Assembly: GCA_900545005.1 (NCBI GenBank)
Contig: UQXO01000008.1
Span: 1-64,000, forward strand
DNA from: an uncultured Mycoplasmatota bacterium
Lineage (GTDB): Bacteria > Bacillota_I > Bacilli_A > RF39 > UBA660
Direction of reading: 5' to 3'
Length of the DNA: 64,000 nt
The notes under the pieces were generated by a model. That model searched no databases, had not been told where the DNA came from, and was given only the letters and a program-made list of their open reading frames with translations. Below are positions 32,429-41,681 of the stretch, one piece after another (the stretch's first letter is position 1; every line of letters begins with the position of its first letter). The translations under genes were made by a program, and so were the position numbers.

Positions 32429-33161
32429 AGTCTTTTTTACTCATTTCATACATAATAATAGAGGCCGCTACAGAAGCATTTAAGCTTTCGGTTTGATAAG
32501 ACATGGGGATATAGATATTTTGATTAATTAGTTTTTTAATCTCGGGGCTAATTCCTTTGCCTTCACTACCTATTACAATTCCGCACTTAGAAGAAAATGT
32601 TACAGTATTTAAAACCTTGCCACCGGTTACATCAGTCCCATAAAGAGTATAATTATTCTTTTTTAACTCTTCTAAAAAAGATGTTAAGTCTTTTCTTAAA
32701 ATATTAATCTTAAAAAGCATTCCTTCACTAGCGCGAATAGTCTTATCATTGTATAAATCAACGCAAGTATTGCCAAGTACAATTGTATCGATATTAAAAG
32801 CGACTGCACTTCGGATAATGGTTCCAAGATTTCCTGGGTCTTGGATGTTATCTAAGATAAGTAGGCGATTTTGATAATCTCTTGGGGTTATCTTTTTTAC
32901 AACGCCTAGACACTTGCTAGGACTTTTTAAACTAGAAATTTTTTGCATAACTTCTTTCGTAACATAGTATGTTGGCACCTCAAATTCTAGATTACTATCT
33001 TCTAAAAGATAAACTTCTTCTAAGAGATTACTTTGACAAGCCTCTTCAATTAAGTTTTCTGTTTCAATGATAAATAAGCCTTCCGTATCACGAAATTTCT
33101 TATCTTTAAGTTTATTTAGATATTTAATTTTCTTATTATCAAGGCTGGTTATTAAGTCCAT
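32421..33161 (-). CDS. TrmH/SpoU-family RNA 2'-O-methyltransferase
   Basis: 246 residues. A substrate-binding start (ITSLDNKKIKYLNKLKDKKF) and the SpoU knot with DNIQDPGNLGTIIRSA, VIGSEGKGIS and IPMSYQTESLNASVAASI. It 2'-O-methylates rRNA or tRNA; the target cannot be told from sequence alone. B. subtilis YsgA-type proteins have this plan. Sits between a dTMP kinase gene and rimM with an eight-base overlap. Confidence 0.9.
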   Translation of the reverse strand: MDLITSLDNKKIKYLNKLKDKKFRDTEGLFIIETENLIEEACQSNLLEEVYLLEDSNLEFEVPTYYVTKEVMQKISSLKSPSKCLGVVKKITPRDYQNRLLILDNIQDPGNLGTIIRSAVAFNIDTIVLGNTCVDLYNDKTIRASEGMLFKINILRKDLTSFLEELKKNNYTLYGTDVTGGKVLNTVTFSSKCGIVIGSEGKGISPEIKKLINQNIYIPMSYQTESLNASVAASIIMYEMSKKDYE

Positions 33162-33178
33162 AATAGTCCTTTCTAGTC

Positions 33179-33856
33179 TTATTTAAATACTTCTTTTTTT
33201 ATTAAGTCATATATTTCTTCGTGAATATCTAAGACATCTTTTAAATGATTATTTTTTGTACATTTTATTATGTGATGATGATTAAGCTCAGCTAATTCAA
33301 GATAAGTTTCTTCACTATTCTTAATATAAGTTGGGGAATCTTTCGTATCATCATAACCAATGCGACCTCGCTTTAATTCCATAACCATTTGATAAGGCAT
33401 ATAAAGGAGAATCGTAAAATCAGGTCGTGGGAGTTCTAAAAGATCATATTCTAAGGTTTCTAACCACTTATAAAGCTTTATTCTTTCATTCTTATCAGAG
33501 ATTTTACAACCTTGACAAGCCATATTAGATTCAACATAGCGATCTAAAATCACATCATAGCCTTCATCCAAATAACTTTCAATCATCTTTAGATTATATC
33601 TACGATCAGCAGCATAATAAAGAGCAGCCACTTTAGGATCTACCTCGGTAATTGGTTCTTTAAAGTAAGAAGAACAAATATAGTCCTTACCCATATAAGG
33701 TCCTCCAATAATTCGCCCAGAAGGCGAATCATACATAGGAAAAGCAAAGTGTTCAACTTTTCTTCCTTCTTTACGAAGTCTTTGTACTAATAAATGAACT
33801 TGAGTATCTTTTCCCGAACATTCAGTTCCCTCAACGACAATGATTTTTCCGCGCAT
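33179..33856 (-). CDS. tmk: Thymidylate kinase (second copy)
   Basis: 225 residues. P-loop VEGTECSGKDTQ near residue 8-19, with Asp in place of Ser/Thr after the lysine (the GKxTQ form is common in Firmicutes). DRYVESN near 103 is the DRY motif. The N-domain PMYDSPSGRIIGG and a lid KRGRIG follow. It makes dTDP from dTMP. First gene of the unit leading to trmD. With the 593-1258 gene, the window has two such kinases that differ across most of their length. Confidence 0.82.
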   Translation of the reverse strand: MRGKIIVVEGTECSGKDTQVHLLVQRLRKEGRKVEHFAFPMYDSPSGRIIGGPYMGKDYICSSYFKEPITEVDPKVAALYYAADRRYNLKMIESYLDEGYDVILDRYVESNMACQGCKISDKNERIKLYKWLETLEYDLLELPRPDFTILLYMPYQMVMELKRGRIGYDDTKDSPTYIKNSEETYLELAELNHHHIIKCTKNNHLKDVLDIHEEIYDLIKKEVFK

Positions 33857-34092
33857 AGCATCACCCTATGTCCTTAATATACCACAAGTTATGAGGCTTG
33901 GTAAATAGTAAAAAACCTAAAATTTAATACTAAAACTATTGATTTAAGATAATTAGAGAAGTTGTTTTTTAACAATATGAGTTTCTTCAACCTTTTTGGA
34001 AATTAACTGCAAATATATTCTTCTTTTAACTTAATGACTTATAAGTTTTAAGAGAAACCATTACTTTAAGAATGATTTTTATTAAGGGTAAG

Positions 34093-34114
34093 AAAAAAGA
34101 AGAATTGTTTCTTC
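34093..34114 (-). terminator. Terminator of lemA
   Basis: Six-pair stem GAAGAA/TTCTTC with a four-base loop and six T on the minus strand, directly after the stop of the LemA gene. The 259 bases between here and the upstream tmk show no other feature. Confidence 0.7.
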
Positions 34115-34115
34115 C

Positions 34116-34661
34116 CTAAAATTTAACTTTAACATTTTCACGTTCTTCTGCAGTTGCATTGAAATAAGCACTAGTTTTAAAATTAAACATACCAGCAACA
34201 ATATTGCTTGGGAACATTTCAATTTTATTATTATACTTCATAGCAACATCATTGTAGAATTGGCGAGCATAAGAAATTTTATCTTCTGTTTCAGTTAAAG
34301 TGGTTTGCAATTCCCTAAAGCTAGCATCAGCTTTTAACTCTGGATAACTTTCTGCTAAGGCAAATAACTTAGTAACAACTTTATTTAAGTCATCATTGGC
34401 TTTCATCTTATCTTCGGGAGTATCACTTGATAAGTATTCATTACGAGCTTTAACTACAGCTTCAAGAGTACCTTTTTCATGAGATGCATAGCCTTTAACA
34501 GTTTCGACTAAGTTAGGAATTAAATCAAATCTTCTTTTCAATTGAACGTCAATTTGTGCCCATTGGTCTTTTACTTTATTACGTAACCCAACTAGATTGT
34601 TATAAGTACCAATAACATAAAGTATTAAAAGAACAACTATTATCACAATAATCCAAATCAT
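34116..34661 (-). CDS. lemA: LemA family protein
   Basis: 181 residues. One N-terminal membrane helix (about 2-20), then a helical LemA domain: YNNLVGLRNKVKDQWAQIDV, KRRFDLIPNLVETVKGYA and the end FPSNIVAGMFNF with SAYFNATAEERENVKV. LemA proteins are widespread membrane-anchored helical proteins of unclear function. Single-gene unit with RBS GGAGG. Confidence 0.93.
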   Translation of the reverse strand: MIWIIVIIVVLLILYVIGTYNNLVGLRNKVKDQWAQIDVQLKRRFDLIPNLVETVKGYASHEKGTLEAVVKARNEYLSSDTPEDKMKANDDLNKVVTKLFALAESYPELKADASFRELQTTLTETEDKISYARQFYNDVAMKYNNKIEMFPSNIVAGMFNFKTSAYFNATAEERENVKVKF

Positions 34662-34705
34662 AATATCCTCCTATGGATATAGTATAACATATATTATAAA
34701 AATAT

Positions 34706-34736
34706 TAAAAAAAACTACCATTATTACAATAGTAGT
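34706..34736 (-). terminator. Terminator of rpmF
   Basis: Nine-pair stem ACTACTATT/AATGGTAGT (one G-U), a five-base loop and eight T on the minus strand. Confidence 0.85.
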
Positions 34737-34742
34737 GTAAAA

Positions 34743-34940
34743 CTATTTAGTAGTTTCTTCTGTAGTTTCGTTATTTAAAACATCTTTGCCTTTGTAGAAC
34801 CCACATGCCATACATGCACGATGAGGTTGGATAGTAGCACCACATTTAGGACATGTAGTTAATGCTCCAACTTCTTTTTTTAAGTGAGTACGACGCATTC
34901 TTTTTTTAGTTTTACTTGTTCTTCTAAATGGAACTGCCAT
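34743..34940 (-). CDS. rpmF: 50S ribosomal protein L32
   Basis: 65 residues starting MAVPFRRTSKTKKRMRRTH. I take the ATG at 34940 because it gives the standard L32 start and has AAGGAGTG upstream; the frame itself is open eight codons further. A zinc ribbon CPKCGA...HRACMACG is intact, with the second pair as C-x2-C. It follows yceD by four bases, the normal bacterial order. Confidence 0.96.
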   Translation of the reverse strand: MAVPFRRTSKTKKRMRRTHLKKEVGALTTCPKCGATIQPHRACMACGFYKGKDVLNNETTEETTK

Positions 34941-34944
34941 AATT

Positions 34945-35427
34945 TCACTCCTTCCCTTCATCAAGTAGAGCTCTAAAGCACTCTAATCTTGGATCATCTT
35001 TTTTGGAATTTTCATCTCTTACTTCCCAAAACTCGCCTTTTGTTTTTGATAATTTATTATTTTTTGTTGCAACAATGGGAACTTCCAGTACAATATTCTC
35101 CCATAAAACTTCTTTTAGGTCAAGTGTATTTTGGGTCTTTTTGGCGTTTTTTGCAACTTCTTGGGAGAAATCAGCTAATATTTCATCAAGTTCAATTAGA
35201 AAAGGATAATCAATATCTTCACCGCTATAACCATCAGTTAAAATCATCGTTCCTTGTACTTTACCACTGAAGATAACTTCTTTAGTCAAGCTATAATAAA
35301 GGCGTCCTTTAACTTTAACATCATCTAATCTTTTGATAGTACTTAAATGAAGATATTCTTCATCAAATGATATACTAGTGTCAATTAAAATTCCTTGTTC
35401 TGTAATTTTATTTAGATCAAATTCCAT
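34945..35427 (-). CDS. yceD: YceD/DUF177 family protein
   Basis: 160 residues from the ATG at 35427; the codon before it is a TTG. A beta-rich start and the core VKGRLYYSLTKEVIFSGKVQ and LDLKEVLWENIVLEVPI match the DUF177 family. YceD is linked to ribosome biogenesis because it is always next to rpmF, as here. It lacks the four conserved cysteines found in some family members. Confidence 0.87.
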   Translation of the reverse strand: MEFDLNKITEQGILIDTSISFDEEYLHLSTIKRLDDVKVKGRLYYSLTKEVIFSGKVQGTMILTDGYSGEDIDYPFLIELDEILADFSQEVAKNAKKTQNTLDLKEVLWENIVLEVPIVATKNNKLSKTKGEFWEVRDENSKKDDPRLECFRALLDEGKE

Positions 35428-35546
35428 CAAGCACCAACTCCTTGGTACCTAAGATTATAAACTAAAAAGTTCATTAATGCAACAATATTTCCTTGATTAT
35501 TTTGGTTTATACATTTATACTCAAAACTAGAAATTGAGATGATTTT

Positions 35547-36653
35547 ATGAAAATAATAGGTTTAATCGCAGAATATAATCCTTTCCATAACGGTCATAGG
35601 TACCAAATTAAAAAAATTAAAGAGATTTTTCCCGATAGTTTGATTATTTTGTGTCTAGGTAGTTACTTTACCCAAAGAGGAGACATAAGTATTTTATCAA
35701 AACAAGATAAAGTTAAGATTAGTCTGGAATATGGCATCGATCTTATCGTTGAGTTACCTCTTATATACACTGTTCAAAGTGGCGATATTTTTGCTTATCA
35801 AAGTATTAAGATTTTAAATAGTTTAGGAATAGATACACTTGTCTTTGGCAGTGAAAGCAATAATATAGAATTTCTACACAAACTGGCTTTAAAACAAGAA
35901 AGTCCTTTATATCAGGAGAATGTTAGGAAATATTTAAAGTTGGGGAATAATTATCCATCGGCTTTGGCTAAAGCTTTAGAAGTTAATTTTTCTTTTAAGT
36001 CTAATGATTTACTAGGAATTTCTTATCTAAAAGCTATAAACAAGATAAATCCTAATATAAAAGCAGTAACTATTAAGAGAACTAACAATTATTTAGATAC
36101 CGTTAGTGATGATAATATTATAAGTGCTAGTAATATAAGAGATAGATTTTATCGTGAGGAAGATGTCAGTAAGTATACTCCTTGTTATAAAGAGTTAATA
36201 AGAATAGATTATTCTTTATATTTTAAACTGCTAAAGAGTAAGATAATGACTTTAGATAACTTAGATAATTATTTAGATGTTAATGAAGGAATTGATAATC
36301 TTTTGAAGAAAATCATTCTCGAATGTAACTCTCTTGAGGAATTAATTAAGAAATTAAAGACTAAAAGATATACTTATAATCGTTTAAATAGAATGTTTAT
36401 CCATATTATATTAGGACTTAAAAAGGATTATCCTAATGAAGAATACTTAAGAATTTTAGGCTTTAATAATAAAGGTCAAGAGTATTTAAAGAAGAATAAA
36501 ATCAAAGAAAATTATAAAGGAACTAGGTGCTATCATATGGAACTTAAAGGCAGTTGTCTTTATGATATGTTAAGTAATCAAGATACTTATCATTTAGAAA
36601 TTAAAAATCGCCCCCTCTTTAAGGCAGAAGAAAAGGACTTACAAACAAAGTAA
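35547..36653 (+). CDS. tmcAL: tRNA(Met) cytidine acetate ligase TmcAL
   Basis: 368 residues with the nucleotidyltransferase motif GLIAEYNPFHNGHRYQI at the start, LGSYFTQRGDISIL, and ISASNIRDRF later (the nucleotidyl-transferase ISxTxIR-like motif). TmcAL (formerly YlbM) acetylates C34 of elongator tRNA-Met with acetate and ATP. Divergent from yceD, with a weak RBS GAGATGA. It shares its terminator region with the convergent leuS. Confidence 0.93.
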   Translation: MKIIGLIAEYNPFHNGHRYQIKKIKEIFPDSLIILCLGSYFTQRGDISILSKQDKVKISLEYGIDLIVELPLIYTVQSGDIFAYQSIKILNSLGIDTLVFGSESNNIEFLHKLALKQESPLYQENVRKYLKLGNNYPSALAKALEVNFSFKSNDLLGISYLKAINKINPNIKAVTIKRTNNYLDTVSDDNIISASNIRDRFYREEDVSKYTPCYKELIRIDYSLYFKLLKSKIMTLDNLDNYLDVNEGIDNLLKKIILECNSLEELIKKLKTKRYTYNRLNRMFIHIILGLKKDYPNEEYLRILGFNNKGQEYLKKNKIKENYKGTRCYHMELKGSCLYDMLSNQDTYHLEIKNRPLFKAEEKDLQTK

Positions 36654-36664
36654 ATCCTTTTTAT
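36633..36664 (+). terminator. Terminator between tmcAL and leuS
   Basis: A ten-position stem (AAGGACTTAC with GTAAATCCTT, one mismatch) and a TTTTTATT tail on the plus strand. It overlaps the ends of the two convergent genes. Confidence 0.6.
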
Positions 36665-39078
36665 TTAACGACAATATTAACAATTTTTCCTTTGATAGCA
36701 ATAACTTTAATGATTTCTTTTCCTTCAGTAAATTTCTTAACATTATCTTCGGCTAAAGCCTTTTCTTTTAACATTTCTTCAGAATCATTAATATTAACTT
36801 TAATTGTGGCACGTAGTTTACCATTAACTTGGACGCCAATTTCTTTTTCTTCATCAATAGTCTTTTCTTCATCATAAGTAGGCCACTTTCTCTCACAGAT
36901 GGGTTTAAAGCCAATTTGTTCATTAAGTTCTTCCGTAATATGAGGAGCCATTGGATTAAGTAAGGTAAGTAACAAGTTATAGTCTAAAGGAGTAATTTCA
37001 TCTTTAGCATCATAAGCATTCGCTAATATCATAAGACTGGAAACAACGGTATTATAACCCATTGTTGTCATATCATTAGTAACTTTCTTAATTGTCTTGT
37101 GTTGTATGCCTTCTAAGTCTATAGAATAACCAGTCTCTTTATTAACTTTATCTTTCAAACGAATAACCTTTTCAACGAAACGTTTACATCCTCTTAAGGA
37201 GTCGGTTGACCATGGAGCATCCATTTGATAATCTCCCATAAACATTTCATAAACTCTTAAGATATCAGCTCCGTATTCATTAACAATATCATCAGGATTA
37301 ATTACATTTCCTTTGGACTTACTCATCTTTTGATTATCAGGTCCTAAGACCATTCCGTGAGATACACGAGTCCAAATCATTTCTTTATGAGGAACTAAAC
37401 CAATATTATATAGGAATTGAACCCAGAATCTGGCATAAAGTAAGTGTCTAGCGGTATGTTCCATCCCTCCGTTATACCAATCAACATGGTTCCAATACTT
37501 CATAGCATCGTAATCAGCAAAGCATGAATCATTATGAGCATCCATAAATCTTAAGAAATACCAACTAGAGCCAGCCCAGTTAGGCATTGTATCGGTCTCC
37601 CTTTTGGCATCGCCACCACACTTTGGACATTGACAATTTACCCAATCAGTAATCTTAGCAAGTGGAGATTCACCATTGTCAGTTGGTTCGTACTCAGCTA
37701 CATCAGGAAGTAACAAAGGAAGCTCTTCTTCTGGTACTGGTTGCCAACCACATTTTTCACAATAGATCATAGGGATTGGTTCGCCCCAGAATCTTTGACG
37801 AGAGAAAATCCAATCACGCATCTTATAGTTATTTACACGACGGGCAATACCCTTTTCTTCTAAGTATTTAGTAATAGCTTCTTTAGCATCCATAACAGAA
37901 AGGCCTGTAAACTGGGCACTGTTAATAAGCTTAGCATCTTCATTATTTAGATATTCTTCTTTAGCATAAGCGGCCTTAGTAATATCACCGCCAGTTATAA
38001 CTTCAAGCATTGGAATATTATGAACTTTAGCATACTCATAGTCTCTTTGGTCATGAGCGGGAACGGCCATAACTGCCCCTGTACCATAATCGCCTAGAAC
38101 AAAATCTCCTAAGAATATAGGAACTTCGGCGCCAGTAACAGGATTAATGGCTTTAATACCTTTAACTAAACAACCGGTCTTACCTTTATTAAGTTCGGTA
38201 CGATCCATATTAGATTTCTTAGCAGTTTCTTCAATATAAGCATTAACTTCATCTTTATTTTCGACACGAGGCATTAAATCTTTAATAAGTTTACCATCCG
38301 GCGCAATAACAAAGAAAGTAATACCATAGATAGTTTCAATACAGGTAGTAAATATTTGAAATTTACCGCCACCAACGATATCGATATCAACTTCAACTCC
38401 GGTTGATTTACCTATCCAGTTAATTTGGCCTAATTTAACTTTAGGAGCAAAATTAGTATCATCTAGACCTTTAAGTAAGTCTTCAGCGTAGTTACTCATA
38501 CGTAGCATCCATTGTGATTTTTCTTTTTGAACAACTGGACTCCCACATCTTTCACAAACACCACCAGCAGCATCTTCATTAGACAAAACAGTCTTACAAT
38601 TAGGACACCAATTAACGGGCACAGTAGCTTTATAGGCCATATCATGTTTATAGAATTGTAAGAATTGCCATTGGGTCCACTTGTAATATTCAGGATCTGT
38701 TGTTGAGAATTCACGACTCCAGTCAAAACTAAATCCTAAAGATTGCATTTGTTTCTTAAAGTTAGCGATATTAGTTTTAACTGCTTCTTTAGGATGAACA
38801 TGATTTTTAATGGCATATTGTTCTGCTGGCGCGCCAAAGGCATCCCATCCCATTGGAAACAAAACATTATATCCTTGCATTCTTTTCATTCTTGACAAGG
38901 CATCAAGAGCGGTATAACTACGAACATGACCAACATGAAGACCAGCTCCAGATGGATAAGGAAACTCTACTAAGCAATAATAAGGTTTCTTACTACTACC
39001 AGTTACAGCTTTAAAAGTTTCGTGTTCTTCCCAATATTTTTGCCATTTTGTTTCAATTTTTTTATAATTACTTTCCAT
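36661..39078 (-). CDS. leuS: Leucyl-tRNA synthetase
   Basis: 805 residues, full length. Catalytic signature HVGHVRSYTALD and MGWDAFGAPAEQYAI at the start, zinc-like CPNCKTVLSNEDAAGGVCERCG, editing domain with GTGAVMAVPAHDQRDYEYA, and KMSKSKGNVINPDDIVNEYGAD. It charges tRNA-Leu. It is the second gene of a unit controlled by a T-box; the preceding small membrane gene overlaps its start by 11 bases. Confidence 0.98.
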   Translation of the reverse strand: MESNYKKIETKWQKYWEEHETFKAVTGSSKKPYYCLVEFPYPSGAGLHVGHVRSYTALDALSRMKRMQGYNVLFPMGWDAFGAPAEQYAIKNHVHPKEAVKTNIANFKKQMQSLGFSFDWSREFSTTDPEYYKWTQWQFLQFYKHDMAYKATVPVNWCPNCKTVLSNEDAAGGVCERCGSPVVQKEKSQWMLRMSNYAEDLLKGLDDTNFAPKVKLGQINWIGKSTGVEVDIDIVGGGKFQIFTTCIETIYGITFFVIAPDGKLIKDLMPRVENKDEVNAYIEETAKKSNMDRTELNKGKTGCLVKGIKAINPVTGAEVPIFLGDFVLGDYGTGAVMAVPAHDQRDYEYAKVHNIPMLEVITGGDITKAAYAKEEYLNNEDAKLINSAQFTGLSVMDAKEAITKYLEEKGIARRVNNYKMRDWIFSRQRFWGEPIPMIYCEKCGWQPVPEEELPLLLPDVAEYEPTDNGESPLAKITDWVNCQCPKCGGDAKRETDTMPNWAGSSWYFLRFMDAHNDSCFADYDAMKYWNHVDWYNGGMEHTARHLLYARFWVQFLYNIGLVPHKEMIWTRVSHGMVLGPDNQKMSKSKGNVINPDDIVNEYGADILRVYEMFMGDYQMDAPWSTDSLRGCKRFVEKVIRLKDKVNKETGYSIDLEGIQHKTIKKVTNDMTTMGYNTVVSSLMILANAYDAKDEITPLDYNLLLTLLNPMAPHITEELNEQIGFKPICERKWPTYDEEKTIDEEKEIGVQVNGKLRATIKVNINDSEEMLKEKALAEDNVKKFTEGKEIIKVIAIKGKIVNIVVK

Positions 39079-39478
39079 TTTCTTTTCCCCATTTCTTATT
39101 TAAATGTCTTCCAACTATTTCAAAAATACTATAAATTAATCCAAAGAGAATAACAAAGCCAATAGCTAATTGATAATACATTTTCAGTGGAATATTACAA
39201 ATTATTGTACAAGTTAAACTAATTACGAAGGCGTTACAGAAACTTGTCCATCTTAATAATTCACGATAATCAACTTTCTTTTCATCTAAGTTATAGCGAA
39301 TCATCATTAACTTACCTTCATTAGTATATTTAAATTGTTTTTCTTTCTTCTTACCTTTAATCTTATCTTTATTCTTTTCTTTAGGAACCTTAATACGTCC
39401 TGCAATATAGTAACAGAATATATACACTATTAAGAAAACAACTATAAAGAAGATTAAATTTTCCCAAATTGTATCCAT
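39068..39478 (-). CDS. Small two-region membrane protein before leuS
   Basis: About 136 residues from the ATG at 39478 (the open frame continues upstream through the T-box, which is not coding). One membrane helix at the start (about 5-24), a Lys-rich cytoplasmic loop (PKEKNKDKIKGKKKEKQF), then two helices (about 72-115). I recognise no family. It overlaps leuS by 11 bases and lies behind the T-box terminator, so it is made only when leucyl-tRNA is short, with leuS. Confidence 0.65.
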   Translation of the reverse strand: MDTIWENLIFFIVVFLIVYIFCYYIAGRIKVPKEKNKDKIKGKKKEKQFKYTNEGKLMMIRYNLDEKKVDYRELLRWTSFCNAFVISLTCTIICNIPLKMYYQLAIGFVILFGLIYSIFEIVGRHLNKKWGKENGK

Positions 39479-39502
39479 ACAATCACCAACTTTCTTAGGA
39501 TT

Positions 39503-39700
39503 AAAAAACACGTAAAGACATCCCATAAGGACGAATTTACGTGGTACCACCTTAATATTATACTCTCAATCTTTATAGGAATTACCCATTTAAACTAATC
39601 TAAACAAGTTCATATAGTAATTATATTTGTTTTCACCAACCACAAACTCTCTAAAATAATCTTTTATACTACTACTTTTAAATTTCTTTTTGCGTTTACA
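39503..39700 (-). promoter_or_regulatory. T-box leader (leucine-type)
   Basis: The minus-strand leader carries the T-box sequence AAGGTGGTACCACG (39553-39540). It is followed by a terminator with an eight-pair stem (CACGTAAA with TTTACGTG) and six T (to 39503). The T-box and the terminator stem overlap, as needed for the antiterminator switch. A stem I region lies upstream with AGAGAG and GGTTGGTGAAAAC, and GAACTTG on its 3' side could present a leucine codon (CUU or UUG). The leuS gene downstream supports leucine as the effector. Confidence 0.85.
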
Positions 39701-39706
39701 AGTCAT

Positions 39707-39736
39707 ATTATATACTAACTTATTAGGATTAAGCAA
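39707..39736 (-). promoter_or_regulatory. Promoter of the T-box/leuS transcript
   Basis: TTGCTT, 18 bases, TATAAT on the minus strand, starting just past the end of asnB. Confidence 0.7.
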
Positions 39737-39755
39737 GTCTTTTTAACTAAAAATT

Positions 39756-41573
39756 TTAGGCAAAAAATTGGTCATACCATACCAAGAAAGTATAAATAGT
39801 CCAAACTTTCTTATAACAATCTTTCTTACCAGATTTATGGTCTTCTAAAAGTTTTATAATACGTTCATGATTAAATATTTCTTTAGCAACTGGACTATCA
39901 AATTTATTTTTTATCTCTTGATATAAATCATCTTCTCTAATCCATTCTCTTAAAGGAACCGGAAATCCTAGTTTTTTCTTTTTATAGGCTTCCGTTGGAA
40001 TAGACTCTTTAGCTGCCAGTCTTAAGGCTGGTTTTGTAGTCTCTTTATTAATTTTCGCATAAGTTGGTAAGTGTCTGGCTACTTCATAAACTTCTTTATC
40101 TAGGAAAGGGGTCCTGGCTTCCAAACCGAACATCATCGTATTTCTGTCAACCGCATGTAAAAAATCTTGAACTAACCAATAATAATAATCAATTACTTGT
40201 CTTTTAACTAAATTACTACTATCTTTATATTCCATATAAAGGGGAGCTACAATATCTTTAGTATTAATCTGATTCTTAAAATTAACAATTTTCATTGCTT
40301 CTTCATCACGAAATACGCGTCCTAAACCAATATTATAATCTTCTAATTTACGACCACGACGATAAATAAAGTTAAATCCTCGAACTTCTGGAAATAAGCC
40401 GGCTACTAAGGATGCTGCGTGTCTAATTGGATAAGGTATCTTCATATACCAAGATTGATCTATTTCTTCACGATATGATAAGTACCCTCCAAATAACTCA
40501 TCTGCTCCTTCCCCCGAAGTTACTACTTTTACATCCTTAGAGGCTATCTCGGCAACAAAATATAAAGCAATAGCGGAAGGGTCTGCTAAGGGTTCATCCA
40601 TATGATACATAATATTAGGAAATGCCTTCATATACTCTTCTTTAGTTATCTTTTTCGATTTATTTTCTATTCCTAATTTATCAGCTAAGTCTTTAGCATA
40701 CTTTATCTCATCATACTTAGGATTATCATAGCCAACCGTAAAAGTTTTATCTGGTCTAGCAAGAGATACTAAGTAGGATGAATCAATCCCACTTGATAAG
40801 AATGATCCAACTTCAACATCACTAATCTGGTGATATTTAACAGATGATGCCATAGCTGTTCTTATTCTTTTAACTATTGTATCCATATCTTCATTAGTTT
40901 CATCAAATTCTAATTTAAAGAATCGCATTTTATTAATTTTACCGTTCTTATAAAGAATTTGATATCCTGGTTCTACGCGATAAACACCTTTAAAGAATGT
41001 TTCTTCCGTTGGTGTTGAGTTAAAGCATAAATAACTACTTAAGATTTCTTTATTTAATTCCTTCTTAAACTTAGGATGATCTAAGAAAGCTTTAATTTCG
41101 GAAGCAAACATAAAACTACTCCCAAATTTAGCATAGTACAAAGGCTTAATTCCAAAACCATCTCGAGCGATAAACAAAGTCTTTTGTTTAGTATCCCAAA
41201 TAGCAAAGGCAAACATTCCACGCAAGTGTTTTGTTACTTCAGTCCCCCATTCTTCATAACCATGAATTATAACTTCAGTATCACTTTTATTACGAAACTT
41301 ATGACCTGCCTTGATTAACTCTTCTTTTAATTCGACAAAGTTATAAATTTCACCATTAAAGACAATGACTAAAGAATTGTCTTCATTATATTGAGGTTGA
41401 CCGCCACTAGAAAGGTCAATAATGGCAAGTCTTCGATGCGCAAGTGCTACTTCATCATCAATAAAGTAACCTTCACCATCCGGACCACGATATTTAATTC
41501 GTTCAGCCATATCTTTTATGACTTTCTTTTTATTTTTGATTGTTTTATCTACAAATCCCGCAATTCCACACAT
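39756..41573 (-). CDS. asnB: Asparagine synthetase (glutamine-hydrolysing)
   Basis: 605 residues. N-terminal class II amidotransferase with the Cys2 nucleophile (MCGIAGF) and AHRRLAIIDLSSGGQPQ, then the synthetase domain with the PP-loop FLSSGIDSSYLV and TSGEGADELFGGY. C-terminal FGLEARTPFLDKEVYE completes the active site. It makes asparagine from aspartate, ATP and glutamine. Transcribed on its own before the T-box unit. Confidence 0.96.
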   Translation of the reverse strand: MCGIAGFVDKTIKNKKKVIKDMAERIKYRGPDGEGYFIDDEVALAHRRLAIIDLSSGGQPQYNEDNSLVIVFNGEIYNFVELKEELIKAGHKFRNKSDTEVIIHGYEEWGTEVTKHLRGMFAFAIWDTKQKTLFIARDGFGIKPLYYAKFGSSFMFASEIKAFLDHPKFKKELNKEILSSYLCFNSTPTEETFFKGVYRVEPGYQILYKNGKINKMRFFKLEFDETNEDMDTIVKRIRTAMASSVKYHQISDVEVGSFLSSGIDSSYLVSLARPDKTFTVGYDNPKYDEIKYAKDLADKLGIENKSKKITKEEYMKAFPNIMYHMDEPLADPSAIALYFVAEIASKDVKVVTSGEGADELFGGYLSYREEIDQSWYMKIPYPIRHAASLVAGLFPEVRGFNFIYRRGRKLEDYNIGLGRVFRDEEAMKIVNFKNQINTKDIVAPLYMEYKDSSNLVKRQVIDYYYWLVQDFLHAVDRNTMMFGLEARTPFLDKEVYEVARHLPTYAKINKETTKPALRLAAKESIPTEAYKKKKLGFPVPLREWIREDDLYQEIKNKFDSPVAKEIFNHERIIKLLEDHKSGKKDCYKKVWTIYTFLVWYDQFFA

Positions 41574-41681
41574 ATTTTTACTTCATCAATTATATTGATG
41601 CCTTTCTTTCATCTTTTTCTTAATTTTACTTTAATTTTTTTTATTTGTATATACGCTCTTTCCAATTTCTTAAAATTTCAA

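Noticed and set aside
39590..39706. A 38-codon frame inside the T-box leader
   Set aside because: Its ATG directly abuts the -10 box, and there is no ribosome site; the region is explained by the T-box.
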